A stretch of DNA of 64,000 nt, taken from positions 186,001 through 250,000 of the forward strand of contig NZ_CP177144.1 in NCBI RefSeq assembly GCF_050389775.1. The letters run 5' to 3'. Origin of the DNA: Marinibacterium sp050389775 (GTDB taxonomy: Bacteria > Pseudomonadota > Alphaproteobacteria > Rhodobacterales > Rhodobacteraceae). Shown here in pieces: positions 17,371-25,998 of the stretch (positions within the stretch are counted from its first letter, which is position 1; each line of letters opens with the position of its first letter). The position numbers and the translations under genes are program-made. The notes beneath the pieces were generated by a model. That model worked only from the letters and a program-made list of their open reading frames with translations, had not been told where the DNA came from and ran no database searches.

Positions 17371-18399
17371 TCAGCCGGGCCTGCGCCGGCGGCGGAACAG
17401 GTCCTCGATCTCGCGGTTGCCCATCACGCCGTTGGGCAAAAGCGCCATGACACCCACGATGACCACGCCCAGCATCAGCCCCGACAGGCCCAGCATCTGG
17501 GGCAGTTTCAGCCCGGCGATCTGGGGCCCGGTTTCCAGCCAGCGGATGGTTTCCAGCCCGATCGAGATCAGCAGCGTGCCGAAGACCGCGCCGGAGACGC
17601 TGCGCAGCCCGCCGAGGATCAGCATGGCCACGGTCAGGAAGACAAAGTTGAAATAGAACGGCCGGGCCGAGATCGTGCCGAGGAAGAAGGCATAGGCAAT
17701 GCCGGCCACGGCAAAGAACAGCGTGCCCAGCACCCAGGCGATCAGGCGCACGCGGAAGACATTGACGCCCATGGCCCGGGCGCCGATCTCGTCATCCGCA
17801 CAGGCCCGCAACTGCACGCCATAGCGGCTTTCGCGGAACCAGCGGGCGCCGAATATGGCCAGGATGGCCAGCACGGCGATCTGTGGCAGGTCCATGACCT
17901 TGGGGATGCCAAAGAAGGCCTGGTTGCCCTTGAAGATGTCGGTGCGGTGCAGAAAGATCGAATGCACGATGACCAGGATGGCGATGCTGACGATGGTCAC
18001 GCCCACGCCGGTCAGCCGGGCGATGAACAGGCCGGTCAGCAGGCCGAGCAGGCCGGTGATGCCCAGGGCGATCAGGGCCGACGGCCAGGGCGACAGGGCA
18101 AAGGCGTTCAGCCCCCAGGGCGCGTCGGGCAGGGAAATGGCCTTCATCGCCACGGGCGTCACGCAGATCGCGGCGGCATAGGCCGCGATGCCCATGAAGG
18201 CGCTGTGGGCAAAGCTGGTCAGGTTGGCATTGCCCATGAAGACCTGCAGGCCGACGACAACCAGCAGGTTGACGAAGGTGGCATAGAGGATGCGCGCCTG
18301 CCAGGTCTCGCCCCAGAGGTAATAGGCTCCCAGGATCAGCAGGATGAGCAGGCTGAGAAGCGCGCTGCCCAGAAGGCCGCGGCGTTGGCTCGGGTTCAT
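17371..18399 (-). CDS. Liv-type ABC transporter permease (LivM family), operon 2
   Basis: A 342-aa membrane protein with about 8-10 helices. LivM signature regions: GNANLTSFAHSAFMGIAAYAAA, the coupling loop LRACADDEIGARAMGV and LGGLRSVSGAVFG. It has a short charged C-terminal tail ending in a run of Arg. It is last in operon 2 and overlaps the LivH gene by 4 bp. Sequence differs clearly from the LivM of operon 1, so the two systems are not recent duplicates. Confidence 0.85.
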   Translation of the reverse strand: MNPSQRRGLLGSALLSLLILLILGAYYLWGETWQARILYATFVNLLVVVGLQVFMGNANLTSFAHSAFMGIAAYAAAICVTPVAMKAISLPDAPWGLNAFALSPWPSALIALGITGLLGLLTGLFIARLTGVGVTIVSIAILVIVHSIFLHRTDIFKGNQAFFGIPKVMDLPQIAVLAILAIFGARWFRESRYGVQLRACADDEIGARAMGVNVFRVRLIAWVLGTLFFAVAGIAYAFFLGTISARPFYFNFVFLTVAMLILGGLRSVSGAVFGTLLISIGLETIRWLETGPQIAGLKLPQMLGLSGLMLGVVIVGVMALLPNGVMGNREIEDLFRRRRRPG

Positions 18400-19292
18400 A
18401 TCTTGTCCCCCTTTTCCTTGGCCGGCGACAGGATGCCGTCGGGCCGCCACACCAGGATCAGGGCGACCAGCGAGAAGACCACCGCATGGGCCAGCCCGCC
18501 GTAATTCTGGGGCAGCAGCACCAGGACGGCCACTTCGACCGCGCCCAGCAGAAAGCCGCCCAGCACCGCGCCGGGCAGGCTGCCGAACCCGCCGATGACA
18601 CAGGCGACAAAGGCCGTGAGCACCGGGTCGAAGCCCATGTGGGGCAGGACGCTGCCGCGCCGGGCCATGATGAAGATGCAGGCCAGGCCGGCCAACAGGC
18701 CCGACACGGCAAAGGCGCAGGCGATGACCCGGTTGGCCCGCAGGCCGCACAGGCGGACCATCTCGAAATCCAGCGCCGCGGCGCGCATGGCCAGGCCCAG
18801 CGTCGTGCGCCGCAGGAAGACCAGCAGCACGACGATGGCAATGGCCGTGGCCAGGGTTTCGTAGATCTGCAGCGACGAGACCTGGATCGCGCCCAGGGTC
18901 ACGGTCTGGTCGAGAAAGATGAACTGCGTCGCCGGGATCGGCCGGGGCGAGCCCAGCAGCAGGAACAGGTTCTGCAGGATGATGCTGACCCCGAAGGCCG
19001 TCAGCAGGCCGGTCGTCAGGTCGGCCCGGCGCACGGTGCGAAAGGCCACCCGTTCCAGCAGGACCGACATGGCCACGCAGGCCAGCAGCACGGCAGCCAT
19101 CAGGATGAAGGGGTTCTTGGTCAGCAGGGTGCCGACGATGACCATCGAATAGCCGCCGAAGGCAATGACCTCGCCATGGGCGAAATTGACCAGGCCCATG
19201 ATCGAAAAGACGATGGCCAGGCCCAGGGCGATCAGGGCGTATTCGGCCCCGAAGCTCAGGGCGTTGAGGATTTGCTGGATGGCGTAGTCCAT
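18396..19292 (-). CDS. Liv-type ABC transporter permease (LivH family), operon 2
   Basis: A 298-aa permease: GAEYALIALGLAIVFSIMGLV then NFAHGEVIAFGGYSM are the LivH N-terminal marks; MRAAALDFEMVRLCGLRAN is the loop contacting the ATPase; GGFGSLPGAVLGGFLLG follows. It partners the LivM-type protein. Overlaps of 1 bp with livF and 4 bp with livM show tight coupling. Confidence 0.85.
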   Translation of the reverse strand: MDYAIQQILNALSFGAEYALIALGLAIVFSIMGLVNFAHGEVIAFGGYSMVIVGTLLTKNPFILMAAVLLACVAMSVLLERVAFRTVRRADLTTGLLTAFGVSIILQNLFLLLGSPRPIPATQFIFLDQTVTLGAIQVSSLQIYETLATAIAIVVLLVFLRRTTLGLAMRAAALDFEMVRLCGLRANRVIACAFAVSGLLAGLACIFIMARRGSVLPHMGFDPVLTAFVACVIGGFGSLPGAVLGGFLLGAVEVAVLVLLPQNYGGLAHAVVFSLVALILVWRPDGILSPAKEKGDKI

Positions 19293-19999
19293 CAGGAATG
19301 CACTCCGGTGATCTGGTCCATCAGCATCGCGCCGTCGCCGTATTGCGCGGCCTCGCCCTGCGACGAGATCGTGCCGTTGTTCAGCACGTAGACGTAATCC
19401 GACAGGCCGATGGCCGCCGTGGCGTTCTGTTCGACCAGCAGGATGGTGATGCCCTGCCGGCGCAGGTCGCGGATGATGTCGAAGATCCGGGCGGTGATCT
19501 GCGGGGCCAGGCCCAGCGACGGTTCGTCCAGCAGCAGGATGCGCGGCTGCGACATCAGCGCCCGGGCGATGGCCAGCATCTGCTGTTCCCCCCCTGACAG
19601 CGTGCCGGCCGGCTGGTCACGGCGTTCGCCCAGGATCGGGAACTGCTCGAACCAGCCCAGGATTTCCTTGTTGACCCCGGCCTTGTTGGCCCGGCTGGCC
19701 GCGCCCATCACCAGGTTCTCGCGCACCGTCAGGTTCGAAAAGATCCGCCGGCCCTCGGGCGAGATGGCAATGCCCAGCCGGGTGCGGGCCTCGACGGCCA
19801 GCCGCGAGATGTCCTGGCCGGCCAGCCGGATCGAGCCGGTCGACCGGGCGGTGCCGGTGATGGCCGACAGGGTCGAGGTCTTGCCCGCCCCGTTCGGGCC
19901 GAGCAGGGCGACGCAACTGCCTTCGGCGACCGACAATCCGATGCCGTGCACGGCCTCGATCGGGCCATGGGTGACCCTGAGATCCTGAATTTCGAGCAT
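19292..19999 (-). CDS. Liv-type ABC transporter ATPase (LivF family), operon 2
   Basis: A 235-aa ATPase: Walker A GPNGAGKTST, signature LSGGEQQML, Walker B ILLLDEPSLGL and switch VEQNATAA, all canonical for LivF. A GC-rich hairpin lies between it and the binding-protein gene transcribed ahead of it, which probably lowers expression of the membrane and ATPase components relative to the binding protein. Confidence 0.85.
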   Translation of the reverse strand: MLEIQDLRVTHGPIEAVHGIGLSVAEGSCVALLGPNGAGKTSTLSAITGTARSTGSIRLAGQDISRLAVEARTRLGIAISPEGRRIFSNLTVRENLVMGAASRANKAGVNKEILGWFEQFPILGERRDQPAGTLSGGEQQMLAIARALMSQPRILLLDEPSLGLAPQITARIFDIIRDLRRQGITILLVEQNATAAIGLSDYVYVLNNGTISSQGEAAQYGDGAMLMDQITGVHS

Positions 20000-20021
20000 G
20001 AGTGATGGGCTTTCTTCGAAG

Positions 20022-20055
20022 CGCCGCCCCGGTCCGTTGCAGGCCCGGGGCGGCG
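20022..20055 (-). terminator. GC-rich hairpin between binding-protein and LivF genes
   Basis: Inverted repeat CGCCGCCCCGG ... CCGGGGCGGCG with a 12-nt loop, no U-tract on the transcribed strand. Position directly after a periplasmic binding-protein gene suggests an mRNA-stabilising or partial-termination element. Confidence 0.5.
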
Positions 20056-20065
20056 GGAGGCCGGC

Positions 20066-21244
20066 TTATTGCCAGCCCGGCACGTTGTCGGGGATGTCCT
20101 GCTGCAGCACGACGCGGGCGCCGTTCTCGAAGCCGATCACCGGGATCTCGCGCAGGGCATAGCTGTTGGTGTCCTGGAAGCTGATCGCCTCGACCGACAT
20201 GACCGGGATGCTGTCGGCGCTGCGGATGGCCTCGCGCACGGCGACCGGATCGGTCGACCCGGCGGCCTCGACGCCATAGGCGATCATCTTGATCGTGTCG
20301 GCGCCCAGCGACGGGAACAGGCCGTTCACGTCCATGCCCATCTCGGCACATTCCTTCTGGAAGGCGTCGATGCGGCTGCCCGGAACCGCCGGGGCCAGGG
20401 TGCCAAAGAACACCTTGTCCAGCGCGGTCGGGTCTTCTTCGGCCAGGGCGTCGAGCGAGGGGTCGTCGAACCCGTCCGACCCGACCACCCAGGCATCCAG
20501 CCCGGCCGAGCGCATCTGGCGGATCAGGATGCCGATGTCGGGCATGGCCCAGGAGATGAACACCGCGTCCGGCGCGGGATCGAGCGCGCGCAGCTCGGCG
20601 ATCTGGGGCGACCAGTCGGTCGTGCCCGAGGTATAGTTGAGCGTGGCCTGCAGCGTGCCGCCGTTCTCGACGATGACATCCGAGAACCATTCCGGCAGCG
20701 CCGCCGACCACGAACCGCCTTCGTCCGAGGTAAAGATCACGACGTTTTCCACGCCCTGCGACAGGGCATAATTCGCCGCGGCCGTGGCGGTGTAGGGATC
20801 GGGCGCGACATTGGTGATGAAATTGTCCACCACGCCGGAATGCATCTCGATCTGGGTGCTCTGGGCCTGGATGACCGACACGCCCTGGGCGCCGGAAATC
20901 TGGGCCACGGGGATCATCGTGTCGGAGAAGGGGATCGTGGCCAGGGCAACGATATCCTCGCCCAGGAACCGTTCGGTCAGCGAGATCGCGGTCTGGGTGT
21001 CGGCCCCGGTGTCCTGGATCAGCAGTTCGAACATGCGCCCGTCGACGCCGCCGTCCTTGTTGATCATCTCGGCCATGCAGCGCGCGCCGTCGACCTCGTT
21101 ATAGGCGGCGTAATCGCCGGTCAGGGGCACCGGAAAGGCGACCTTGATCGTCTCGCCGTCCTGGGCCATCGCCGCGCCGGCAGCCAGGGCCAGCGCCCCG
21201 GCGCCGCCCAGCAGAATGCTACGTGCCAATGTGTTCGACTTCAT
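20066..21244 (-). CDS. Liv-type periplasmic substrate-binding protein, operon 2
   Basis: A 392-aa binding protein with a signal peptide (MKSNTLARSILLGGAG, cut near AAMAQ). The mature part opens TIKVAFPVPLTGDYAAYN, the LivJ-like first strand, followed by GGVDGRMFELLIQDTGADTQ. A lone Cys and a long acidic middle are present. An AGGAG ribosome site sits before the ATG. The 5' end overlaps the 3' end of the LivG gene by 26 bp in another frame, an unusual amount for this operon type. Confidence 0.85.
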   Translation of the reverse strand: MKSNTLARSILLGGAGALALAAGAAMAQDGETIKVAFPVPLTGDYAAYNEVDGARCMAEMINKDGGVDGRMFELLIQDTGADTQTAISLTERFLGEDIVALATIPFSDTMIPVAQISGAQGVSVIQAQSTQIEMHSGVVDNFITNVAPDPYTATAAANYALSQGVENVVIFTSDEGGSWSAALPEWFSDVIVENGGTLQATLNYTSGTTDWSPQIAELRALDPAPDAVFISWAMPDIGILIRQMRSAGLDAWVVGSDGFDDPSLDALAEEDPTALDKVFFGTLAPAVPGSRIDAFQKECAEMGMDVNGLFPSLGADTIKMIAYGVEAAGSTDPVAVREAIRSADSIPVMSVEAISFQDTNSYALREIPVIGFENGARVVLQQDIPDNVPGWQ

Positions 21245-21977
21245 CTGGTGTACTCCTGTCGGTGTGATGTCCTTGGCCGAGATAGGCCTTGATGACCTCT
21301 TGATTGCTGGTGATCTCGGCAGGTTCGCCGGTTGCAAGCAGCCGGCCCATGTTCATGACCGTCAGCTTCTCGCAGGCGGACATGATGAACTTCAGGTCAT
21401 GTTCGATCAGCACGATCGAACAGGGATGACGCTGGCGCAGCCAGGTCAGGTTCTCGAAGAGCTGGTCGGTCTCGGCGTGGTTCATGCCCGCCGCCGGCTC
21501 GTCCAGCATCAGCACCCGCGGCCGCAGGGCCAGCGCGCGCACGATCTCAAGCCGCCGCATCTGCCCGTAGGGCAGGCTGTCGGGCGTATCGTCCAGCACC
21601 CCCGACAGGCAGAACCGCGCGATCGCGTCTTCGACCAGGTCGGGATCGGCGTCACGGCGCCCGCGCATGTGGATTTCGGCCACCTCGATATTGCGCCGGA
21701 CGCTGAGGTTGCGGAACAGCCGCAGGTTCTGGAACGTCCGGGCGATGCCCAGCCGCGCCCGCTGTTCGGCCGGCAGGCGATGGACGGGCTGGCCATCCAG
21801 CTCGATCTCGCCGGCACTGATCGTCAGCAGCCCCGAGATCAGGTTCAGCATGGTCGTCTTGCCCGCGCCGTTCGGCCCGATCAGCCCGTGGATCTCGTTG
21901 TCGCCGACGGTGAAGCTGACGGAATCCACGGCCTGGACCCCGCCAAAGTTCTTGGACACCCCGCGGATCGTCAGCAT
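21219..21977 (-). CDS. Liv-type ABC transporter ATPase (LivG family), operon 2
   Basis: A 252-aa ATPase: Walker A GPNGAGKTT, ARTFQNLRLFRNLSV Q-loop, the LivG form of the signature LPYGQMRRLEIVRAL, Walker B VLMLDEPAAGMNHAE and switch IEHDLKFIM. The ATG at 21977 abuts the glutamine-synthetase-like stop codon (TGATG) and was preferred to an in-frame start nine codons upstream. Confidence 0.85.
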   Translation of the reverse strand: MLTIRGVSKNFGGVQAVDSVSFTVGDNEIHGLIGPNGAGKTTMLNLISGLLTISAGEIELDGQPVHRLPAEQRARLGIARTFQNLRLFRNLSVRRNIEVAEIHMRGRRDADPDLVEDAIARFCLSGVLDDTPDSLPYGQMRRLEIVRALALRPRVLMLDEPAAGMNHAETDQLFENLTWLRQRHPCSIVLIEHDLKFIMSACEKLTVMNMGRLLATGEPAEITSNQEVIKAYLGQGHHTDRSTPDEVEHIGT

Positions 21978-23299
21978 CAGTAGACCTCGGCGTAGCGGGC
22001 GCATTTCGCGGGCCAGTCCAGCCCGTCGAGCTGGGCCAGCTCGCCCTCCTTGTGCGCCACGTAGACATCAACGAAATCGTCGCCGAACCATTCGCGCACG
22101 GCCTGCGACCGGCCAAAGGCCGCCAGCGCATCGCCCAGCGTCGTCGGCAACCGGCGGAAGCCGCGCGCGGCCAGGGCCGCCGGATCGAGCAACGACAGGT
22201 CTTCCTGCGCCGGGGTCGGCGGCTCGGCCTCTTCGCGCACGCCCTGCATGCCGGCAAAGACCAGCGCGGCCAGCGTCAGGTGCGGGCTGGCCGCCGCATC
22301 CGCCGCGCGGATCTCGAAATTGTACTGGCGGGCCACGCTTTCGGGATCCTGCGCCGTGACCGGGCAGATCCGGACCGAGGCCTCGCGGTCTCGGAAGCCC
22401 AGGTTGTTGTAGGCCGCGCTCCAGCGATGCGGGGTCAGCCGCAGGTAACTGATTTCGGACGGGGCCAGGATGGCCAGGATCTGGTCGAGGTATTTCAGCA
22501 CGCCGCCGATGAAATGGCGGGTCAGGCGGCTCATCCCGTGCGGATCGTCCGCGTCATGGGTCAGCGGCGCATCCGCATCGTCGAGAAAGCTGAAATGCAC
22601 GTGCAGCCCGTTGCCCACGCTGTCGGGATCGAGGATCGGCGCAAAGCTGGGCGCCAGCCCGTGGCGCTGCAGCACGTCATGGGTCAGCAGGCGCAGCACC
22701 GCCGCATTGTCCGCCGCCGCCAGGCCGATGGCCGGCTTCATGGTGATCTCGTACTGGCCCGGCCCGTATTCCTTCATGAAGGTGTCGGGTGCACAGCCCG
22801 CGGCCTGCAGCGCGTCGAGATAGTCCTCGGCCCAGGCCTGGCCATCGCGGAACCCCTTGAACCCAAAGGCATCTCCCGGCCGGGGCGGCTGGTCGCGCAG
22901 CTGGAATTCATGTTCGAACGCCGCCTGCACCCGGGCGCCGGTCAGCGCGTGGAACGCATCCAGCGCGCGACGCGCCAGCGAGCGCGTGCAGAAATCCCAG
23001 GGCTCGCCCTCCAGCGACCGGATGTCGCCAAGCGCGAAATCCAGCCTCTGGCCGTCCTCCAGCACAAAGCGGCTGTCCGCGTCGGGCACCAGGACCAGGT
23101 CGCCGAACGACCCGAAGGGCGAGTCGGAAATGCTGTCGAAACAGGTGATCTGCACGTTGGTCGGCGTCCAGCCCACCCCCCGGCGCGACCGTTTCTCCCA
23201 GTCGCCGGCCGGAAAGGACTTGCCCCGGACCACGCCGGACAGATCCGACGTTCCCACGAAGACGAGCCTGTTGTCGATGTCGTTGTTCCTGGTCATCAT
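21977..23299 (-). CDS. Glutamine-synthetase-like ligase (type III / gamma-glutamyl-amine synthetase group)
   Basis: A 440-aa member of the glutamine synthetase superfamily. N-terminal beta-grasp VFVGTSDLSGVVRGK; catalytic segments AAFEHEFQL, MKEYGPGQYEIT (metal Glu), GNGLHVHFS (His), LRLTPHRWSAAYNN and NFEIRAADAAASPHL. This distinct group ligates glutamate to amines (PuuA-, GlnA3-, isopropylamine- and ethanolamine-type) instead of making glutamine. Position between an RpiR regulator and a Liv-type importer suggests catabolism of an amine or amide. The ATGATG start overlaps the RpiR stop. Confidence 0.8.
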   Translation of the reverse strand: MMTRNNDIDNRLVFVGTSDLSGVVRGKSFPAGDWEKRSRRGVGWTPTNVQITCFDSISDSPFGSFGDLVLVPDADSRFVLEDGQRLDFALGDIRSLEGEPWDFCTRSLARRALDAFHALTGARVQAAFEHEFQLRDQPPRPGDAFGFKGFRDGQAWAEDYLDALQAAGCAPDTFMKEYGPGQYEITMKPAIGLAAADNAAVLRLLTHDVLQRHGLAPSFAPILDPDSVGNGLHVHFSFLDDADAPLTHDADDPHGMSRLTRHFIGGVLKYLDQILAILAPSEISYLRLTPHRWSAAYNNLGFRDREASVRICPVTAQDPESVARQYNFEIRAADAAASPHLTLAALVFAGMQGVREEAEPPTPAQEDLSLLDPAALAARGFRRLPTTLGDALAAFGRSQAVREWFGDDFVDVYVAHKEGELAQLDGLDWPAKCARYAEVY

Positions 23300-24141
23300 T
23301 TCATCCCTGCCGCGGGTTCGTCCCGCAGCTTGTCCCATTCGGAAATGCGTTGTTTCGTGGCCTCCCAGTCGCGTTCGGCCATGGCCACCAGCATGGCCTC
23401 GATCAGCGCGAAGGCCGGCACGTAGCTGTCCCAGATCGTGCCCGACGAGATCGGCACCGAGATCAGCTCGGTCGCGCCCTTGGCCGCCGGGCTGATCCAC
23501 TTGTCGGTGATCACGATGGTCTGGGTCTTGCGCCCCCGGGCCTGGGCCGACAGCCGGGCCAGGTTGGCCTGGTAGCGGCGGAAGTCGATGATCAGCAGGA
23601 TGTCGCGCGGGCGCATGCGCAGCAGGTATTCGGGCCAGAGCTCCGGGTCGGAGGGCACATGCGACACGTCGGCCCGGATCTGGCGCAGGTGGCGCACGAA
23701 GAACTCGGCGATCGAGTCGCTCATCCGCCCGCCGATCATGAAGATCCGCCGCTTGGGATCGGTCATCAGGTCGCACAGCCGTTCGAACTGGCTGGGCGTG
23801 ATGCGTTCGACCATCTCGGCATTCAGCGCCTCGACGCTGCGCACATAGGCCGCAACCGAAGCCGTGCTGTCCCCGGCCAGGTCGTTACGCAGGTCGATCG
23901 GCGATTGCTGGCCTTCCTTCAGCTCCTGGACCAGCCGTTGCTGGAATTCCTGGAAGCCCGCGCAGCCGATCTTGGCCACGAAGCGCGAGATCGACGGCGC
24001 CGAGATATGGGCGCGCTTGGACAATTCCTGGATCGGTTCGAGCCCGGCAAAGGGGTAATCGGCCAGCAGCACCGAGACAAGCTGGCGCTCTGCCGGCGTG
24101 AACTGGTCGGCCATGTCTTCCAGCTTCTGACGGATCTGCAT
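23296..24141 (-). CDS. RpiR/MurR-family transcriptional regulator
   Basis: A 281-aa regulator. N-terminal RpiR helix-turn-helix (LEDMADQFTPAERQ ... LSKRAHISAPSISRFVAKIG, about residues 3-75) followed by a SIS sugar-isomerase-like domain (RRIFMIGGRMSDSIAEFF ... ILLIIDFRRYQANL, about 125-260). SIS domains usually sense phosphosugars or pathway intermediates. It is the first gene of operon 2. AT-rich sites resembling the one before operon 1 lie 40-95 bp upstream, so autoregulation and control of both operons is a reasonable inference. Confidence 0.85.
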   Translation of the reverse strand: MQIRQKLEDMADQFTPAERQLVSVLLADYPFAGLEPIQELSKRAHISAPSISRFVAKIGCAGFQEFQQRLVQELKEGQQSPIDLRNDLAGDSTASVAAYVRSVEALNAEMVERITPSQFERLCDLMTDPKRRIFMIGGRMSDSIAEFFVRHLRQIRADVSHVPSDPELWPEYLLRMRPRDILLIIDFRRYQANLARLSAQARGRKTQTIVITDKWISPAAKGATELISVPISSGTIWDSYVPAFALIEAMLVAMAERDWEATKQRISEWDKLRDEPAAGMK

Positions 24142-24181
24142 CGCCCTTCCCCGTTTGACGTGGGTGCCAAGGTAGGCATCG

Positions 24182-24235
24182 TGAAAATTTTTTGTCAAAC
24201 CGAAAGGCGAGGATTGAATTGACTAATTGATTGCA
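24182..24235. promoter_or_regulatory. Two AT-rich candidate operator sites upstream of the RpiR gene
   Basis: Site at 24182-24198, TGAAAATTTTTTGTCAA (reverse TTGACAAAAAATTTTCA), and site at 24219-24235, TTGACTAATTGATTGCA. Both align with TTGACTAATTTTTTTCA before operon 1 (13/17 and 14/17). The first contains a consensus -35 TTGACA for the RpiR gene, so bound repressor would block transcription. Confidence 0.5.
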
Positions 24236-24326
24236 GCCCCGACATTGAGCGCAAACCGGGCAATTGCATGGCCGGCGCGGTCAGGACGCAGGGGCGGCCC
24301 CCATGCGCCGAGCGCGCCAGCCTTCA

Positions 24327-24355
24327 GGCCCCTGCCATAGCGCAGGGGCCCGTTT
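24327..24355 (+). terminator. Strong intrinsic terminator with no obvious gene in front
   Basis: GGCCCCTGC-catagc-GCAGGGGCC followed by CGTTTTC on the plus strand: a perfect 9-bp stem. No plus-strand gene precedes it within the RpiR-tRNA interval, so it may end a small RNA starting near 24240 or limit read-through. Confidence 0.55.
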
Positions 24356-24519
24356 TCATTGGGCTATCCGCCTCGGGCGCTGTGTCAGTTTTGTGCCAAT
24401 CTGCCGTCAATCCGGGTCAAACCACATGCCATTACGTGCGCGCGTATCGCTTGGCGCGCATCGCACGGCGCGCAGAACGCGACCTATCGGCCAGATTTAT
24501 GATTTTTCTAACGGATTAC

Positions 24520-24566
24520 TGGTGATCCCGACAGGATTCGAACCTGTAACCTGCCCCTTAGGAGGG
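24520..24566 (-). repeat. att site (left): displaced 3' end of tRNA-Arg(CCT)
   Basis: Matches 44 of 47 bp with the 3' part of the complete tRNA at 38962-39008. The last 19 bp, AACCTGCCCCTTAGGAGGG (24548-24566), are identical and include the anticodon-loop region. Upstream of the core the tRNA sequence stops, so this is the original chromosomal 3' end cut off by insertion. The integrase stop codon is 3 bp away. Confidence 0.9.
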
Positions 24567-24568
24567 TG

Positions 24569-25681
24569 TTATGCATTGCCCATTTCTCCTTTTTCTTTCT
24601 GTAGGTTATCATTATTCGACGACTCCGTCTGTACGGACCGTGTACGAAAACGCGCCCGAATGTCGGCCTCATCGCTCTCCGGATGGGCGTAGATGCTCAT
24701 CGGCAGATTGGCATCGGACCACCGGCCCGCCCGCGCCGCAGTAACAGGGTCCACGCCCTGTCGTATGACCAGCTCGGTGAAGAATCCGTGCCGTCCTGCA
24801 GCATGAGCCGAGAGGTACGGAATGCCAGCGCGGCGGCAGATCGTCTTCCAGCGGTTGTTGTAGCCGGTCGAGCTCGCATACCCGAAGACCCGCGGCGGCA
24901 AGATCGCCCCGGTCCTGCGGTTGCGGGGACGCTTGGGACGCAACTCCTGCAACTCCGCCATCATTTCCGGCGAGACGGTTATCCAGCTCTCCGGATGTCC
25001 CTTATGAGCTTTGACCCGGACCTGGCATTTCTCCGGACGCAGGTCGTCCGGGGTCAAAGAAACAGCCTGATCGATCCTAGCGGCCGTTTCGAACATGAAG
25101 CGCGCCATGGCTGCATTGTACGGATCGGCTTCCGCACAGAAGGCGTCGATCCAAGCCCGTGTTGCAGGAACCCGCTCAACACGGCTGGTCTTGCCGCGGC
25201 GCTTGTCTTGGGCGTTGCGCTCGAACTGATCGTAGCGACGCACGCGCAACAGTGGCGTTCCCTTCAGCTCGTGCGCATTGTTGATGACCGCTCGCGCCGG
25301 CGTCACGATTTCCCGCCACCAAGTATCCGTAGACGCGTTCGGGCGCAGCTTCGGACCGAGGTTCTTCAGCAGACGCCCGGTAATGGCCGCGAGGGGCAAA
25401 CTGCCGATCTCATCGAGGATCGGTAGTAGTTGGCGCGCACTCCTGCTGTCAGGCTGGTAGAGTTCGGTTGCATCCGCGAAGCGAAGCGCCCGCTCCTCGC
25501 CGACGATGTGCTTGCGGATCTGCAACTCAGTTTCTTCGCTTATCCAGTCCCGCGCGCCAGCTTCCGAAGTCGATCTCGTGCTTTGTCGATATGGGCCGGC
25601 GATCGGGCGGCTGTTGTATTCGATCCAGCCTTTGACCCAGTAGACCTTGCCTCTGAGGTACGGTTCGAGCGGCACTTCCAA
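24569..25681 (-). CDS. int: Tyrosine recombinase (phage-type integrase) of the element
   Basis: A 370-aa tyrosine recombinase that inserts and excises the element. Catalytic residues are visible: Arg in FETAARIDQAVSL, His-x-x-Arg in SAHAAGRHGFF, the GRWSD box and nucleophile Tyr in SIYAHPES. The N-terminus (PYLRGKVYWVKGWIEYN) is the usual arm-binding opening. The start is TTG, preceded by GGAGGA, and lies inside the 3' end of the excisionase-like gene in another frame, so the two are co-translated. Placing the 3' end against the att site is typical for tRNA-targeting elements. Confidence 0.9.
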   Translation of the reverse strand: MEVPLEPYLRGKVYWVKGWIEYNSRPIAGPYRQSTRSTSEAGARDWISEETELQIRKHIVGEERALRFADATELYQPDSRSARQLLPILDEIGSLPLAAITGRLLKNLGPKLRPNASTDTWWREIVTPARAVINNAHELKGTPLLRVRRYDQFERNAQDKRRGKTSRVERVPATRAWIDAFCAEADPYNAAMARFMFETAARIDQAVSLTPDDLRPEKCQVRVKAHKGHPESWITVSPEMMAELQELRPKRPRNRRTGAILPPRVFGYASSTGYNNRWKTICRRAGIPYLSAHAAGRHGFFTELVIRQGVDPVTAARAGRWSDANLPMSIYAHPESDEADIRARFRTRSVQTESSNNDNLQKEKGEMGNA

Positions 25682-25998
25682 TCCTCCGTCAGAATTTCAT
25701 CGATCTGCTCGGGGGTGATGATCATGGCATTGCCGATCCGAAAGCACGCCCCCAAGCGGTTCGCCTTCTCCCGCAACGTTCGCTCAGCGATGTTGATCTG
25801 GCGGTACTCCTGCAGCCAGGAAACCCAGTCTGAAGGTGACTTGCCTGCGTCCAGAATAGCCGAACCACATCGGGCCTCCTCCGGGCGAATGGCTGCATGG
25901 TGTTCTCGATCGAAATCACTTCCCACGGGACCAGGTCCTGATAGCTTGCCCGCCTCTCCGAACCTGGGCCCCTTCAACGGATAGGATCGCCTCGACAT
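25540..25998 (-). CDS. Small excisionase-like DNA-binding protein (start uncertain)
   Basis: The convincing part is about 70 residues: SPSDWVSWLQEYRQINIAER, then TLREKANRLGACFRIGNAMI and TPEQIDEILTEDWKC. This is a short MerR/Xis-like winged helix, and it aligns residue by residue with the protein encoded immediately upstream. The first in-frame ATG gives 152 aa with a poor N-terminus, so an alternative start nearer 25870 is possible. Its C-terminal 47 codons overlap the integrase start in another frame; that tail is low-complexity and may be partly frame shadow. Confidence 0.5.
   Translation of the reverse strand: MSRRSYPLKGPRFGEAGKLSGPGPVGSDFDREHHAAIRPEEARCGSAILDAGKSPSDWVSWLQEYRQINIAERTLREKANRLGACFRIGNAMIITPEQIDEILTEDWKCRSNRTSEARSTGSKAGSNTTAARSPAHIDKARDRLRKLARGTG

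Larger units (their letters stand above)
24142..24519. other. Spacer between RpiR gene and integration site
   Basis: About 380 bp with the AT-rich candidate operators and the orphan terminator. A 142-codon open frame crossing the att site is a shadow: it runs through operator, hairpin and tRNA remnant and has no ribosome site. Confidence 0.5.

Noticed and set aside
24264..24692. A 142-codon plus-strand frame across the left att site
   Set aside because: Crosses a terminator, the tRNA remnant and the integrase 3' end; no ribosome site.
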